DNA from: Oscillospiraceae bacterium
GTDB taxonomy: Bacteria; Bacillota; Clostridia; Oscillospirales; Ruminococcaceae
Direction: 5' to 3'
Assembly: GCA_900768675.1 (NCBI GenBank)
Contig: CAAGDT010000087.1
Span: 1 to 5,323 of the forward strand
DNA: 5,323 nt
Shown here: positions 4,876-5,323 of the stretch, one piece after another
Numbering within the stretch: the stretch's first letter is position 1
Layout: every line of letters starts with the position of its first letter
Position numbers and translations under genes: made by a program
The notes under the pieces: model-generated
What the model saw: only the letters and a program-made list of their open reading frames with translations
Told to the model about the DNA's origin: nothing
Databases searched by the model: none

Positions 4876-5323
4876 TTATTTCGCCTTGCAGGTCAGCTTT
4901 TCCGCTCTTAATCTGAAAACTGCTGTTGCTTCCAGTGTCTTTTCATCGTAAGTCCAGCTTTCTTTTCGGGCAGCCTGCTTCATAATTGCATTCAGTCCCG
5001 CTATCCTTTCGTCCTTGTCCTCTACAAGGCTGAGCCTGCCTGTTCCGATAACGCTCTGAAAGGCGGCGGAATAGCGGCAGGCGGTTTCTCCCTCGATTAG
5101 TCTGTACTTTCCGTCAATCTCAAAGCCAACAATGGGAGAAGCTTTTGCAAGCCCGTATTTTCTTCCCGCCTTTGCACCGTGAAAATAGAAGGTATAGCTG
5201 TCCTTTTCGCAAATATAGCCGTAGCTTACGGGAAGGATATAGGGCAACACCGCACAATTAACGGCTGCCGCCTTTGCCGCACGCTTGCTTGCACATTTTC
5301 CGTCATCTTGCACAGAAATTTCT
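4876..5323 (-). CDS. Nim-like FMN-binding protein (pyridoxamine 5'-phosphate oxidase fold), 5' end missing and carrying a repeat insertion
   Basis: The C-terminal ~120 residues match the split-barrel flavoprotein group that includes NimA-like proteins and general stress flavoproteins: PYILPVSYGYI, YTFYFHGAKAGRKYG, GFEIDGKYRLI, ACRYSAAFQSVIGTGRL and LNAIMKQ. Such proteins bind FMN and often reduce small molecules; the substrate here cannot be told and drug resistance should not be assumed. The family normally has an N-terminal strand (about 20-30 residues with a C-x-x-C/R-L-A-L type segment) just before PYILPVSYGY. Here that place holds residues encoded by the palindromic repeat (QDDGKCASKRAAKAAAVNC and flanks), and the frame stays open to the window edge. 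A GTG at 5313 is available as a start, but it lies inside the repeat with no convincing ribosome binding site, so the gene probably continues leftwards in its own sense beyond the window. The stop is 14 bases before the sigma-28 promoter of the next gene, with no terminator between. Confidence 0.78.
   Translation of the reverse strand, partial: EISVQDDGKCASKRAAKAAAVNCAVLPYILPVSYGYICEKDSYTFYFHGAKAGRKYGLAKASPIVGFEIDGKYRLIEGETACRYSAAFQSVIGTGRLSLVEDKDERIAGLNAIMKQAARKESWTYDEKTLEATAVFRLRAEKLTCKAK
5243..5323 (-). repeat. Palindromic repeat element, right copy, truncated by the window edge and inside a coding gene
   Basis: Bases 5247-5323 match 1-77 at 75 of 77 positions, and the outer GGCA at 5243-5246 completes the end missing from the left copy. 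The differences correspond to left-copy positions 41 (A to G) and 48 (T to C); in the reading frame used, the first is silent (Ser) and the second changes Tyr to Cys. The copy lies in the same orientation as the left one, about 5.2 kb away. It supplies roughly the first 25 codons visible of the Nim-like gene, in the element's one fully open frame. Confidence 0.95.

Overview
This 5.3 kb window looks like chromosome from an anaerobic, fermentative gut Firmicute of the Ruminococcus/Oscillospiraceae type. That placement is an inference. It rests on a fused AdhE aldehyde/alcohol dehydrogenase, a TIGR02172-type phosphotransferase-fold protein, a DUF6033 protein, a Nim-like flavoprotein, strong AAAGGA and AGGAGG ribosome binding sites, and AT-rich spacers around GC-richer genes.

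Layout, left to right. Bases 1-168 hold an almost complete palindromic repeat of about 172 bp. Bases 169-565 are an AT-rich control region for adhE: a TTTACA-N17-TGCTATAAT promoter, an 18-bp site matching the NADH-sensing repressor Rex just downstream, a second degenerate Rex-like site upstream, leader hairpins and a possible 9-codon cysteine-rich leader ORF. adhE (566-3172, +) is full length with its catalytic residues intact. A stem-loop and a possible second promoter separate it from an aminoglycoside-phosphotransferase-fold gene (3279-4028, +). A strong terminator (4043-4070) ends that transcription unit. On the minus strand, a DUF6033 gene (4779 to 4090) is preceded by a near-perfect flagellar sigma-28/SigD promoter. 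Upstream of it lies the 3' part of a Nim-like FMN-binding gene (4876 to the right edge).

The most unusual feature is the repeat. A second copy (5243-5323, cut by the window edge, 75/77 identical to the left copy) lies inside the Nim-like gene and is translated in frame into the protein. In the left copy exactly one of the six frames is open from end to end, and it is the frame used in the Nim-like gene. The minus strand of the element also folds as RNA into a long branched hairpin: all four C/T differences between its arms become G-U wobbles, and the one two-base mismatch becomes a tandem G-A pair. This resembles the logic of Rickettsia palindromic elements (mobile palindromes tolerated inside proteins), but in a Firmicute.

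Functionally, adhE would regenerate NAD+ by reducing acetyl-CoA to ethanol and be switched on when NADH is high. The DUF6033 gene appears tied to motility or late flagellar expression. The two sides converge on the shared terminator. Both window ends lie in the same repeat in the same orientation, so this is probably a contig broken by repeats.
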